Assembly (NCBI RefSeq): GCF_024158605.1
Contig: NZ_JAMZGM010000021.1
Location: forward strand, 1 to 51,026
Origin: Sebaldella sp. S0638
GTDB taxonomy: Bacteria; Fusobacteriota; Fusobacteriia; Fusobacteriales; Leptotrichiaceae
Reading direction: 5' to 3'
DNA: 51,026 bases
In this document: positions 9,262-17,411 of the stretch, one piece after another
How positions within the stretch are numbered: the first letter of the stretch is position 1
Layout: the number at the start of each line of letters is the position of its first letter
The notes under the pieces: model-generated
Told to the model about the DNA's origin: nothing
Seen by the model: the letters and a program-made list of their open reading frames with translations, nothing else
The model's database searches: none
Translations under genes and position numbers: made by a program

Positions 9262-9275
9262 AAAGTAAGCACTTT
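9262..9275. promoter_or_regulatory. Candidate HxlR operator in the azoR/hxlR divergent region
   Basis: AAAGT (9262-9266) and ACTTT (9271-9275) are inverted around four bases. On the minus strand this dyad overlaps TTTACA, a possible -35 of azoR. A second imperfect dyad, TTAGTTATC/GATACTAA, lies at 9276-9304. HxlR-type regulators commonly bind short AGTA/TACT-type dyads next to such genes. Binding is inferred. Confidence 0.4.
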
Positions 9276-9333
9276 TTAGTTATCTGATATCAAAAAGATA
9301 CTAATTAATTTTACTGTGAAAGAGGTATAAAAT

Positions 9334-9660
9334 ATGTATGAAGATTCAAAAACCTGTCCTGTAGAAACAACATTACTGCTTATTAATAATAAATGGAAAA
9401 TAAGAATTATTGGTTCTCTGTTAAACGGAACGCGAAGATTTAACGAAATCAGAAGAATTCTTGAGGATATTTCCCAAAAAGTTTTGACTCAAAATCTACG
9501 TGAAATGGAAAGAAACGGACTAGTTAACAGAGAAATTTATCCCGAAATCCCCTTAAAAGTAGAATATTCCCTGACAAAACTGGGTTATTCTCTAAAGCCT
9601 ATTTTAGACGAAATGGTGGAATGGGGAATTAAATATGAAAAAAACTTGCTGGATAAATAA
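9334..9660 (+). CDS. HxlR-family winged-helix regulator
   Basis: A 108-residue protein with the full HxlR layout. CPVETTLLLINNKWK has the conserved N-terminal cysteine (Cys9) near the first helix. The next part is GTRRFNEIRRIL, then the recognition helix SQKVLTQNLREMERNGLV, then the wing PEIPLKVEYSLTKLG. Members often sense electrophiles or oxidants through that cysteine and repress a neighbouring reductase. Divergent azoR is therefore the likely target. A GAAAGAGG SD lies before the ATG. Confidence 0.9.
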   Translation: MYEDSKTCPVETTLLLINNKWKIRIIGSLLNGTRRFNEIRRILEDISQKVLTQNLREMERNGLVNREIYPEIPLKVEYSLTKLGYSLKPILDEMVEWGIKYEKNLLDK

Positions 9661-9663
9661 AAA

Positions 9664-9694
9664 ATGCAGAATACTCCAAACTTGTATTCTGCAT
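9664..9694. terminator. Bidirectional terminator between hxlR and the beta-glucosidase
   Basis: A perfect 11-bp inverted repeat (9664-9674 with 9684-9694, arms ATGCAGAATAC/GTATTCTGCAT) with a T-rich tail on both strands, between two convergent genes. Confidence 0.8.
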
Positions 9695-9704
9695 TAATAC
9701 TTTT

Positions 9705-11153
9705 TTACTTATATACAGGTACCAGATCCCTGAAATAAAAATAATTATTATCACTTAATTCCCTAAACCATTTCCCTGATTTTTTCATCTTTCTGTTTCT
9801 GGAATCTTCCAGATTTATTTCCACAAGACCATATCTGTTCTTAAAAGCATTTGCCGGTGATACACAGTCTGTAAATGCCCAAAGCATATATCCCTTGCAG
9901 TTTGATCCTTCATCTATTGCTTTCAAAAGCCATGCCATATGCTCGGATATAAAGTCTATTCTGTAGTCATCCTGTATTACTCCATCTTCATTTTTATATT
10001 TATCCTCGCCTTCCACGCCCATTCCGTTTTCAGAAATCATCCATTCCACATTTCCATATTCATTTTTCATTCTCATTGCCATATCATACATAATTTTAGG
10101 ATATATCTCCCACCCTCTGTGCGGATTCATTCTTTTCCCCTGTATTTCATGATGATCAAAATAATAAGAAGGATGAAAAGGCACTTCTGGATTCCATGCA
10201 GAGTTTCTAGCTTTTATTCTTACGGGAAAATATAGATTCAGCCCCAGAATATCCACAGTATTCTTTTTTATTACTTCCAATTCTTCTTCTGTATAATCAA
10301 AGAGACAGTTATGCAGATCCAGCACTTCAAAAAGTTCCTTTGGTATCTCGCCTTTTACTGCGGGATCCATAAAAATTCTGTTATAAAACAGGTCAAACAT
10401 GTCAGCTGCCTTCATATCATGCGCAGATGACGATCTCGGATAAGTCATTTCCGGGTTCAAAACCACGCCTATTTTGCTTCCCGCTTTTTCTCCGTAGTTT
10501 CCTCTCCTAAAAGCTTCCACTGCTTTTGCAGTAGCGAGAATTTTATTGTAATTCCACTGCATTGCCAGCTTCGTATCCTGTTTAAACGGGAATCTCTGTG
10601 CATCAAGTATTGTTCTTGTCTGTAAAACTATAGGCTCGTTAAATGTAAACCAGATTTTTACCCTGTCCCCGTATCTTTTGAATGCTTCCACAGCATATTT
10701 CACATAAAGATCTATTACATGTTTGGAACCCCATCCACCGTATTTTTCAAATAAAGCAGCGGGATACTCATAGTGTTCCAGACAAATCATAGGTTCTATA
10801 CCATTTTTTATCATTTCATTTATTACACTGTCATAAAAAGCAGCCCCGTCTTCATCTACTTCACCTGTCTCAAAGTCTTTTATAAAACGGCTCCAGTCTA
10901 TAGAAGTTCTATATGAACGAAGACCGCATTCTTTCATAAGTCCTATATCTTCCTTATATCTGTTATAAAAGTCTGTTGCCACAGCAGGTCCGTAACCGTT
11001 ATGCCATAATTCAGGAGTAGCCTTATACCATAAATCTATAAATGTATCATGTCCTATTTTCTTTCCGCCCCATCCCTCAGTCTGCCAGGCTGATGAAGCA
11101 GCCCCGAGAATGAAGTCTTCTGGAAGCTTATACTTTTTCATATTATTATCCAT
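9705..11153 (-). CDS. Family 1 glycosidase, probably 6-phospho-beta-glucosidase
   Basis: A 482-residue GH1 TIM barrel. The acid/base glutamate lies in FTFNEP and the nucleophile in ISENGMG. The C-terminal substrate loop reads SPANAFKNRYGLV. This is not the S-x-K-R-Y form of the BglA/LacG type, so the phosphate specificity is inferred from the adjacent PTS genes rather than read from this loop. It would cleave phosphorylated cellobiose-type sugars to glucose and glucose-6-phosphate. It is the last gene of the PTS operon, separated from the IIB gene by a 91-base gap that holds a hairpin. Confidence 0.85.
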   Translation of the reverse strand: MDNNMKKYKLPEDFILGAASSAWQTEGWGGKKIGHDTFIDLWYKATPELWHNGYGPAVATDFYNRYKEDIGLMKECGLRSYRTSIDWSRFIKDFETGEVDEDGAAFYDSVINEMIKNGIEPMICLEHYEYPAALFEKYGGWGSKHVIDLYVKYAVEAFKRYGDRVKIWFTFNEPIVLQTRTILDAQRFPFKQDTKLAMQWNYNKILATAKAVEAFRRGNYGEKAGSKIGVVLNPEMTYPRSSSAHDMKAADMFDLFYNRIFMDPAVKGEIPKELFEVLDLHNCLFDYTEEELEVIKKNTVDILGLNLYFPVRIKARNSAWNPEVPFHPSYYFDHHEIQGKRMNPHRGWEIYPKIMYDMAMRMKNEYGNVEWMISENGMGVEGEDKYKNEDGVIQDDYRIDFISEHMAWLLKAIDEGSNCKGYMLWAFTDCVSPANAFKNRYGLVEINLEDSRNRKMKKSGKWFRELSDNNYFYFRDLVPVYK

Positions 11154-11195
11154 ATCTTCTCCTTACTATTTTTTATCAAAATTTTGTATACTTAA

Positions 11196-11231
11196 AAGGA
11201 GATATTCCAGATACCACCGGATAATCTCCTT
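11196..11231 (-). promoter_or_regulatory. Intercistronic hairpin between PTS IIB and the beta-glucosidase
   Basis: AAGGAGAT (11196-11203) and ATCTCCTT (11224-11231) pair perfectly around a GC-richer loop. On the minus strand a short TTTTAAG follows, so it could act as a partial terminator or an mRNA processing or stability element that sets the enzyme-to-transporter ratio. Confidence 0.45.
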
Positions 11232-11244
11232 ACTCCTGTTATCT

Positions 11245-11553
11245 CTATTCCCCGAGCATATCCAATGCCATTTTCAATACTTTCGGCCCGTTGCACATAC
11301 CGTAGTCTACCATTGGTATTGCCTCTACTTTCAAATTATATTTAGCAGCTTTCTGCTTCATGGCATCCAGCTGGAATTTTATCTGCGGCCCTATTAATAC
11401 CACATCTGCATCCTGCATATTTCTGTCAGCAGCATCAGTAGACACAGCCCATATTTTAGTTTCCAGCCCTTGTTCTTTGGCTGCCTTTTCCATTTTAGTA
11501 ACCAGCAGGCTTGTTGACATACCTGCGGAACACACTAGTAATATTCTTACCAT
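11245..11553 (-). CDS. celA: PTS lactose/cellobiose-type EIIB
   Basis: A 102-residue cytoplasmic phosphocarrier. The phosphocysteine Cys8 lies in LLVCSAGMSTSLL, the P-loop of EIIB-cellobiose. Length and the QIKFQ...KAAKYNL core match the family. It passes phosphate from an EIIA to the sugar bound by the IIC encoded just upstream (28-base gap). No EIIA of this family is encoded in the operon, so it must come from elsewhere in the genome. Confidence 0.93.
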   Translation of the reverse strand: MVRILLVCSAGMSTSLLVTKMEKAAKEQGLETKIWAVSTDAADRNMQDADVVLIGPQIKFQLDAMKQKAAKYNLKVEAIPMVDYGMCNGPKVLKMALDMLGE

Positions 11554-11581
11554 ATTTACACCACCTTCTTAATTATCTGAA

Positions 11582-12928
11582 TTATTCCTTATGTTCGCTT
11601 AAATGCAATGCTTCTTCCTCAGCTTCCTGCTTTTGCAGGTACAGATCCCACGCTTTCAGGAACGGCCAGTATATCAGTGCGGAGACTGCTATATTTACTG
11701 CCTGAAGAATAACTGCTCTCCAGTCGCCGTTTGTAGCGAGAAACCCTGAGAAGAAACTCGGAACTGTCCATGGTACTGCTATTCCCGCAGGAAAGTTTAC
11801 AAGTCCAAGTGCCATTGATATATATGTTATTGCACCCACTGCCATTGGTGCCAGAACGAATGGTATCATCATTATAGGATTCATCACTATTGGCACACCA
11901 AAGATAATCGGCTCGGAAATATTAAAGATCGCAGGCCCTATTGCCAGTTTTCCTATTGATTTCATTTGTTTTGATCTTGCTATTATAAATATACATATTA
12001 TAAGACCAATTGTAGCACCACATCCGCCCAGCCCGTTTACAAAGTTATCATGAAACTGCTTTGTAACAATATTCGGCAGCGGCAGCCCGGCTTCTAGAGC
12101 CTGACGGTTTTGATCCATTGCAGGAAGAAGTATGGAATCCATGACTCCGAATACTACCCTTGTTCCGTGTATACCCATTGTCCAGAATAAATGATACAGG
12201 AATATAGTTCCCAATGCCCCTCCAAATGACAGACCTACTTTAGACAGCGGTGTTGCTACGAATTTTGTTATAAAGGCAAAGATTGTTTCGTATTCAGTGC
12301 TTTCAAAGAATAATCTTATGCACCAGAATAATAAAAGTATAACCAGACACGGTACTATTGCCGTGAAAGATTTTGACACTGCCGGCGGTACAGATTCCGG
12401 CATCTTTATTACAAAATTTTTCTTAACTATAAACATAAAGATTTCAGTGGCTATAAATGCTGTAATTATAGCTACCATCAGACCGCCCGCCGAAAAGTTT
12501 CCTGTCGGCCACACTCTTCCAAGGCTTAGTTTTTCACCTGATTCCAGTATTACATTATTGACAGTATTTACAGGTATCAACAGCAGATATGCCGCCAGTG
12601 ATATTGCAGCTGCGGAAAAAGCATCCATATCCTTTTCCTTTGCTATCTGATACGATATAGACATTACCGCAATTACAGCTACTATGTCAAATGTTACTCT
12701 TACTGGATATAGTATCTTTGTCAGTACATCCGGACCAAATGTTGCTGTCATCCATTCAGCATAACCTGGTATAGGAACATTTCCAAGAATCATAAAAACA
12801 GAACCTACTATAATAAGCGGCATCGTAACGGCAAGACCGTCTCTCAAAGCTCTGATATATCTCAGAGAAGCTATTTTGGCTGCTACAGGCATAGCATACT
12901 TTTCTAAAAAATTAATTACAAAGTTCAA
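11582..12928 (-). CDS. celB: PTS lactose/cellobiose-type EIIC permease
   Basis: A 448-residue polytopic membrane protein with about ten hydrophobic segments. The HDNFVNGLGGCGATIGL and FNISEPIIFGVPIVMNP segments are signatures of the EIIC-Lac/Cel family. The start is TTG at 12928 with AGAGGTGG 5 bases before it; no ATG fits the N-terminus. It transports and helps phosphorylate beta-glucosides. It is first of a three-gene operon (IIC, IIB, GH1), and a strong promoter lies at 13042-13069. Confidence 0.94.
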   Translation of the reverse strand: MNFVINFLEKYAMPVAAKIASLRYIRALRDGLAVTMPLIIVGSVFMILGNVPIPGYAEWMTATFGPDVLTKILYPVRVTFDIVAVIAVMSISYQIAKEKDMDAFSAAAISLAAYLLLIPVNTVNNVILESGEKLSLGRVWPTGNFSAGGLMVAIITAFIATEIFMFIVKKNFVIKMPESVPPAVSKSFTAIVPCLVILLLFWCIRLFFESTEYETIFAFITKFVATPLSKVGLSFGGALGTIFLYHLFWTMGIHGTRVVFGVMDSILLPAMDQNRQALEAGLPLPNIVTKQFHDNFVNGLGGCGATIGLIICIFIIARSKQMKSIGKLAIGPAIFNISEPIIFGVPIVMNPIMMIPFVLAPMAVGAITYISMALGLVNFPAGIAVPWTVPSFFSGFLATNGDWRAVILQAVNIAVSALIYWPFLKAWDLYLQKQEAEEEALHLSEHKE

Positions 12929-13041
12929 ATATTACCACCTCTTCATGATTTTGTGAGAAAATATTTTTCGGAATTTTTTTTGTAATTATATCGATTATTA
13001 TGAAAAAATACCAAAAAAAGAAAAAAATTTCCTTCTTTAAA

Positions 13042-13069
13042 ATTATACTTTATTTTTTTAAAATGTCAA
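13042..13069 (-). promoter_or_regulatory. Strong promoter of the cellobiose-type PTS operon
   Basis: Minus strand: TTGACA (genomic 13064-13069), a 16-bp spacer and TATAAT (13042-13047). Both hexamers are perfect. The leader before the TTG start is about 110 bases, with no evident terminator or antiterminator between. Confidence 0.8.
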
Positions 13070-13212
13070 TATCCCTTTCAAATTTTTTTCTCTAGATCAT
13101 GATTTCACTTTAAATACAATTATTCACCATCAGCCTTTCCGCTTTTATAGTTATTTTTAAAATTATAAAATTTTTTTCACTTTTTGAAAATATGGAAAAA
13201 ATTTTCATTTAA

Positions 13213-13236
13213 TAGAAAAAGCTGTTCAAAACAGCT
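13213..13236 (-). terminator. Minus-strand intrinsic terminator
   Basis: AGCTGTT (13220-13226) pairs with AACAGCT (13230-13236), and on the minus strand the stem is followed by TTTTTCTATT. It protects the cellobiose promoter from leftward read-through. Confidence 0.6.
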
Positions 13237-13309
13237 CTTATAGGTTTATATATTAGAAATTCAGACTTTTTATTCCTTAAAACAATATTCTTTCAGATAA
13301 AATTTCGTG

Positions 13310-13582
13310 AAAATAAAAGGCTGTTTCGGCATAACCAAAACAGCCTATTTCCTTAAGGGGTATTAAAGGAAATTTAAAATGAAGAAAAAAGCTTTTATCT
13401 AAAAGACCTGTATATTATATGTATTCTTTCTTTGAGAGCTCTTTATTTAAACTTAGAATCATGTTAGGACATATATTCTATTTACTGTTATTATTTGCTT
13501 TCATCACTTTTTATTTTCTTTTTATCAGGAAATATAAGTTAGAATATTACTTTTATTTCTAATTTACTTAAATTTTCTATTT
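13310..13582 (-). ncRNA. Possible small RNA upstream of the cellobiose operon
   Basis: A minus-strand -10 TATAAT (13589-13594) with TTGAAA at 19-bp spacing (13614-13619) points to a leftward transcript. It would stop at the terminator 13311-13346: arms AGGCTGTTT/AAACAGCCT, then a T-rich tail. No open frame lies between. TAGAATAT (13540-13547) and ATATTCTA (13473-13480) pair around a 59-base loop. That loop length and a GATGAAAG octamer inside it recall the RNA at 25.5-25.7 kb, but the promoter block is different. This is speculative. Confidence 0.3.
13311..13346 (-). terminator. Minus-strand intrinsic terminator
   Basis: A 9-bp perfect stem (13318-13326 with 13338-13346) and an 11-base loop, followed on the minus strand by TTTTATTTT. 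It must end a leftward transcript that starts in the 13.4-14.6 kb gap, or be a second stop after nrdG. Confidence 0.7.
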
Positions 13583-13595
13583 TTATCTATTATAC

Positions 13596-14403
13596 TAGTT
13601 TACAAATTTATAATTTCAATAATTTTGTAAACTAAAAATATATTTAAACGCTTATTTTAGATGAGATAAATTACTTTTATATAAAATGAAATTTTAAAAT
13701 ATTAAAAATTATTCTCTATTGTTAATTATCTTATTTATCATATTTTAAATATGAATATTTTATTTCTGATGCTGATTTTTATTGTTCCCTAAATTAAATT
13801 ACCTCCTATTCTTTATATATCAATTTATAGTCGTAATAGTTTTTTTAAATAATTAACGTAATTCCTCCGCTTTCACTTAAGAAAACCGGTTTTTTTAAGT
13901 TTTTAAACGATAATTTTCCTTTAAATCTTATGCTATTTCTATATTTCAAAATTATACAAGATATATTTACTCATTTTCAAATAGACTCAAAACGACGTTT
14001 CCAAAGGATTTTTCTATATTTTTAGTTTACAAATTTCTTTATAAAATCCTTTATTTACACATCTATAATAAATTACATTTTTGTAAACTAAAAATCAATT
14101 AAAACTCATTATTTATATAGTTTACATCAATTATTATACTTTTTGATTTATTATATAATAATCTTTGAATCACTTTATTTTACTCACTACTCACTATTTT
14201 AAGTTTACAATTTTATTTCATATTCAGTTTACAATATTTCATATTCAATTATTTTTGTAAACCAAAAACATATAAAAATTCATATGAACATTGTATTTAT
14301 ACAAATATTTATATATGAATTTATAATAATCTCTGCTAAAATAATTCTCATATTTCTACAATCATTATTTACAAATATTTCTTTTTTTATTTTTTGTAAA
14401 CTA
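13596..14403. repeat. Cluster of inverted GTTTACAAA/TTTGTAAAC motifs
   Basis: Perfect 11-bp arms TAGTTTACAAA and TTTGTAAACTA face each other at 13596-13606/13624-13634 and at 14023-14033/14080-14090. Partial copies lie at 14118-14125, 14201-14210, 14226-14234 with 14254-14264, and 14393-14403. The right-hand copies share the tail AAAAATATATT or a close variant. Spacing is irregular, so this is not a CRISPR. It may be an operator array; the first dyad overlaps a possible minus-strand promoter. Confidence 0.6.
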
Positions 14404-14586
14404 AAAATATATTCTAACCCTTTATTTCAAGTGTATTCAACTAAATAAAATTATCATAATTTTATGCTTTACGTAAACATCTCAGTCAAATACTTCCCGT
14501 GATAAGATTTTGGCAAGCCCCAGCAGCACAAAATCACGTTATTTTCTTCATTTTCTAAAAGACACTGCCAAATATCCGGCTACAAA

Positions 14587-14612
14587 CAAAAAACGGCTCT
14601 AATAAGCCGTTT
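14587..14612 (-). terminator. Terminator of nrdDG
   Basis: AAACGGCT (14591-14598) pairs with AGCCGTTT (14605-14612) around a six-base loop. On the minus strand the stem runs into TTTTTTGTTTG, directly after the nrdG stop codon. Confidence 0.85.
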
Positions 14613-14614
14613 CT

Positions 14615-15106
14615 CTAAAATTCTATTTTATTATCTTTTATATATTCTTTTACGTTTATTATTCTTTGATTTCTGCTTCCCCTAAAACTCAGTTCTTCTG
14701 AATGAAGTTCCTGAATAAAACGTCCGTCTACGACAACATCAATATATTTCAAACATTCTTTTTTGATACTGTCAAGAAGCAGCTGCTCCATTGTATACCC
14801 TGTATAACACCAAATATCAATATCGCCTGTTTCTTTTCTAAGTCTTACAAGAAAATCCAAAAACTCTTCTGCGTTATAAAAAGGATCTCCGCCGCTGAGT
14901 GTTACACCGCTCAGCATTTTATTGCCGTTTATCTCGTCTGCTATCTTTTTGAAATACTCACTGTCCATGACATCTCCGTTATCCGGATTCCATGAGTCTT
15001 CATTATGGCATCCCGGACATGCATGGGAACATCCTGAAAAATATATTGAATACCGGAACCCCGGACCATCAGATATAGTTTCCCTGAATATTTTTAATAT
15101 TCTCAT
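14615..15106 (-). CDS. nrdG: Anaerobic ribonucleotide reductase activating enzyme
   Basis: A 163-residue radical-SAM protein. The cluster motif is Cys26-x3-Cys30-x2-Cys33 in SGCSHACPGCHN, and the SAM-binding GG motif is LSGGDPFY. It makes the glycyl radical on NrdD with SAM and reduced ferredoxin or flavodoxin. Its ATG overlaps the nrdD stop by four bases, so the two are translationally coupled. Length and motif spacing match NrdG. Confidence 0.96.
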   Translation of the reverse strand: MRILKIFRETISDGPGFRYSIYFSGCSHACPGCHNEDSWNPDNGDVMDSEYFKKIADEINGNKMLSGVTLSGGDPFYNAEEFLDFLVRLRKETGDIDIWCYTGYTMEQLLLDSIKKECLKYIDVVVDGRFIQELHSEELSFRGSRNQRIINVKEYIKDNKIEF

Positions 15107-17265
15107 TTAGACACTCCGTGCTTTATCCTGTCCTTTTCTTCAGCTTTCTTAAATGAATTCCAGCTGTCAAGATCTCCTGTTAGATATCCTGTTATTCTTC
15201 TTGTTCTGGAAATTTCCTCGCTTCCGCATATAGGACATTCTATTTCAATAAGACTTTCAAATCCGCATGACTTACATCTGTCTATAGGATGGTTAATAGA
15301 ACCGTAACCTATGTTATTATCTTTCATAGCTTTTATTATCTGTAGAATTACTACAGGATTCTTTTTTGCCTCTCCGTCTAATTCTACATATGTAATGTGT
15401 CCGCCTTTTGTAAGCTCATGAAATTTTCCTTCTTTCTCTATTTTTTCAAGAGCCGAAATTTCAGATTTTACATCAATATGGAATGAATTTACATAATATT
15501 CTCTGTCATTTACATCTTTGATTTCACCAAATCTTTTCTTATCAATAGTTGTAAATCTTCCTGACAGACTTTCTGCCGGCGTAGCCAGTACAGAGTAGTT
15601 CAACTTATATTTTTCCTTATATTTATCCACTGTTTCATTCATTATTTCCAAAGCTTTTATCAAAGTATCGTATGACTTCTTGCTGTCTCCGTGACCTTTA
15701 CCAGTCAGAGCCACCATAGCATTATGACCTCCGATAAATCCTATTCCCAATGTTCCTGAATCCAGAACCGTACCTACTTCATCATTACCCATAAGAGTAT
15801 TTCCGCCTTTCCAGATGTTGTTTCTCATCATGAAAGGAAACTGTTTTGCAAGTGCTGTTCTTTGAAACAGGTATCTTTCTTTCAATTGTTCCGCAACGAA
15901 CTCTGTATACTCCTGAAGTTTCACTAAAAATCTTTCAATTGCTTTATCTTCAAGTGATTGTGCATCTATTCCGCTGTTTTCTGCCAGAATTTCATTTTTT
16001 GCTTCTACTGCGAGTCTTGGAAAATTAATTGTAGTAAATGACAGATTTCCTCTTCCTATAGAAGTTTTCTCTCCTACTACATTTTCAAAAACTCTTGTTC
16101 TGCATCCCATTGTTGCCACTTCATGTTTATATCTGTTCGGATCATCCATTTTCCATAGTTCGTGCTTATTATATGTAGCATCAAGAAATACGAAATTAGG
16201 GAATAATCTTTTTGCTGTTGTTAAAGTTGTTTTTATTAATAAGTCAAAGTTTGGAGTTTTGTACTTAAGTTCTCCTTTTATTGCCTTATCCCAGTTTTTA
16301 AGAGCTAATTCGTAATCTTCTTCTGAATAATTAAGCCCTTCTTTTACCTTAAAAATCTGAATAGGGAAAATAGGTGTTTCTCCGTCTCCCAGTCCTGCAA
16401 TTGTTGCATTCAGCAGTTCATTTATAAGCATTCTTCCTTCAGGTGATGTATCAGTACCGTAGTTTATCGAAGAAAATACTACCTGATTTCCTCCACGTGA
16501 ATGCATAGTATTTAAGTTATGTATAAATCCTTCCATTGCCTGGTAAGTTTCATATTTAGTATCATAATACGCTACATGTATTGCTTTTTCTACTTCGTTC
16601 ATTGTCAAATTCAGCTTAGACGACAAAATTAGCTTCTTCTCATCAGTTACTACAATCGAGTCTATTAATTCCACGAGAAGATCTTTTAACTCCTGATTTG
16701 CTTCTTCCACATAATCAGATTCAAGATATGCCAAAACTCTGTACTTCAAGTGTCTTCTAAAAGATTTCAGTACTCCTTTTGCCATAAAAAAATCAAATGC
16801 CGGTATCGATTGACCTCCATGCTGCTCATTTTGATTTGTCTGAAATATGATTGTAGCCAGTGTAGCATACGTTGATATACTTTTAGGCTGTCTTATGAAT
16901 CCGTGCTTTGATTTAAATCCGTTTTCAAAAAGGTCTTCCAGATCATACTGAACACAAGTTGTAGTTTTCGTAGGATAATAATCCAAATCATGTATATGGA
17001 TATATCCTTCCTTATGAGCATCAGCATATTTCGGTGTCACCAGATACTTCAGGGCATAATCCTTTGATGTTTCAGAAGCAAATTTCATCATTTGTCCTGC
17101 GGGAGTATCAGATGACATGTTAGCATTTTCATTGTTGGTATTATTTTTTTCTACATTTATAATACCGTCAAAAATCTCTTTAAAATTATTTTTTATTGTC
17201 GAAAATCCTTCGTATTCCGTTACTCTTTCTTCATCATTTTTATTTATATACACCATTCTATCCAT
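15103..17265 (-). CDS. nrdD: Anaerobic (class III) ribonucleoside-triphosphate reductase
   Basis: A 720-residue glycyl-radical enzyme that converts NTPs to dNTPs without oxygen. The C-terminus has a four-cysteine zinc site (CKSCG and CPICG) and the radical site RRITGYL with Gly693. The substrate region IFQTNQNEQHGGQSIPAFD is typical of NrdD. The chain opens almost directly in the catalytic barrel: I see no N-terminal ATP-cone of ~90 residues, so dATP feedback may be absent or different. The SD GAGGTC precedes the ATG. Two NrdR boxes lie over the promoter, and the nrdG gene overlaps the 3' end. Confidence 0.96.
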   Translation of the reverse strand: MDRMVYINKNDEERVTEYEGFSTIKNNFKEIFDGIINVEKNNTNNENANMSSDTPAGQMMKFASETSKDYALKYLVTPKYADAHKEGYIHIHDLDYYPTKTTTCVQYDLEDLFENGFKSKHGFIRQPKSISTYATLATIIFQTNQNEQHGGQSIPAFDFFMAKGVLKSFRRHLKYRVLAYLESDYVEEANQELKDLLVELIDSIVVTDEKKLILSSKLNLTMNEVEKAIHVAYYDTKYETYQAMEGFIHNLNTMHSRGGNQVVFSSINYGTDTSPEGRMLINELLNATIAGLGDGETPIFPIQIFKVKEGLNYSEEDYELALKNWDKAIKGELKYKTPNFDLLIKTTLTTAKRLFPNFVFLDATYNKHELWKMDDPNRYKHEVATMGCRTRVFENVVGEKTSIGRGNLSFTTINFPRLAVEAKNEILAENSGIDAQSLEDKAIERFLVKLQEYTEFVAEQLKERYLFQRTALAKQFPFMMRNNIWKGGNTLMGNDEVGTVLDSGTLGIGFIGGHNAMVALTGKGHGDSKKSYDTLIKALEIMNETVDKYKEKYKLNYSVLATPAESLSGRFTTIDKKRFGEIKDVNDREYYVNSFHIDVKSEISALEKIEKEGKFHELTKGGHITYVELDGEAKKNPVVILQIIKAMKDNNIGYGSINHPIDRCKSCGFESLIEIECPICGSEEISRTRRITGYLTGDLDSWNSFKKAEEKDRIKHGVSK

Positions 17266-17272
17266 AACGACC

Positions 17273-17288
17273 TCACTATATATTGTTT
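17273..17288 (-). promoter_or_regulatory. NrdR box 1
   Basis: TCACTATATATTGTTT matches the NrdR consensus ACACwATATATwGTGT at 14 of 16 positions. It lies 16 bases from box 2, three helical turns centre to centre (32 bp), the usual paired arrangement. It sits between the -10 and the nrdD start. Confidence 0.8.
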
Positions 17289-17298
17289 TATTTAATAT

Positions 17299-17327
17299 AT
17301 AATACCACCATATATAGTGTTTTGCAA
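17299..17327 (-). promoter_or_regulatory. nrdD promoter with NrdR box 2 in its spacer
   Basis: Minus strand: TTGCAA (17322-17327), a 17-bp spacer and TATTAT (17299-17304). The 16-bp NrdR box 2 (17305-17320, 14 of 16 to the consensus) fills the spacer, so NrdR bound with dATP/ATP would block RNA polymerase. No nrdR gene lies in the window. Confidence 0.8.
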
Positions 17328-17411
17328 ATAATATCTTAGAATTTAAAATAATAATTTTTTTGAATTTTTCAAGTTATTATTTGATTAAAATTTTTTTATT
17401 TCCATAAATAA

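Larger units (their letters stand above)
13070..14586. other. Long AT-rich gap with a GTTTAC/GTAAAC motif cluster and terminators
   Basis: About 1.5 kb with no convincing gene. It holds two minus-strand terminators (13.21-13.35 kb), a possible small RNA (13.31-13.58 kb), a cluster of inverted GTTTAC motifs (13.596-14.403 kb), and a GC-richer hairpin whose arms CGTG..ATTTTG and CAAAATCACG lie at 14498-14538. Base composition is even more AT-rich than the neighbouring genes. Confidence 0.6.

Noticed and set aside
13351-13400. Seven-codon ATG frame (MKKKAFI) as a leader peptide
   Set aside because: SD spacing is poor, and it lies opposite the likely minus-strand transcript with no plus-strand gene behind it.
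13596-14403. GTTTAC/GTAAAC cluster as a CRISPR array
   Set aside because: Copies are 9-11 bases, in both orientations and at irregular spacing, without spacers of equal length or cas genes.
13070-14586. AT-rich region as a replication origin
   Set aside because: No cluster of TTATCCACA-like DnaA boxes and no dnaA, dnaN or gidA nearby.
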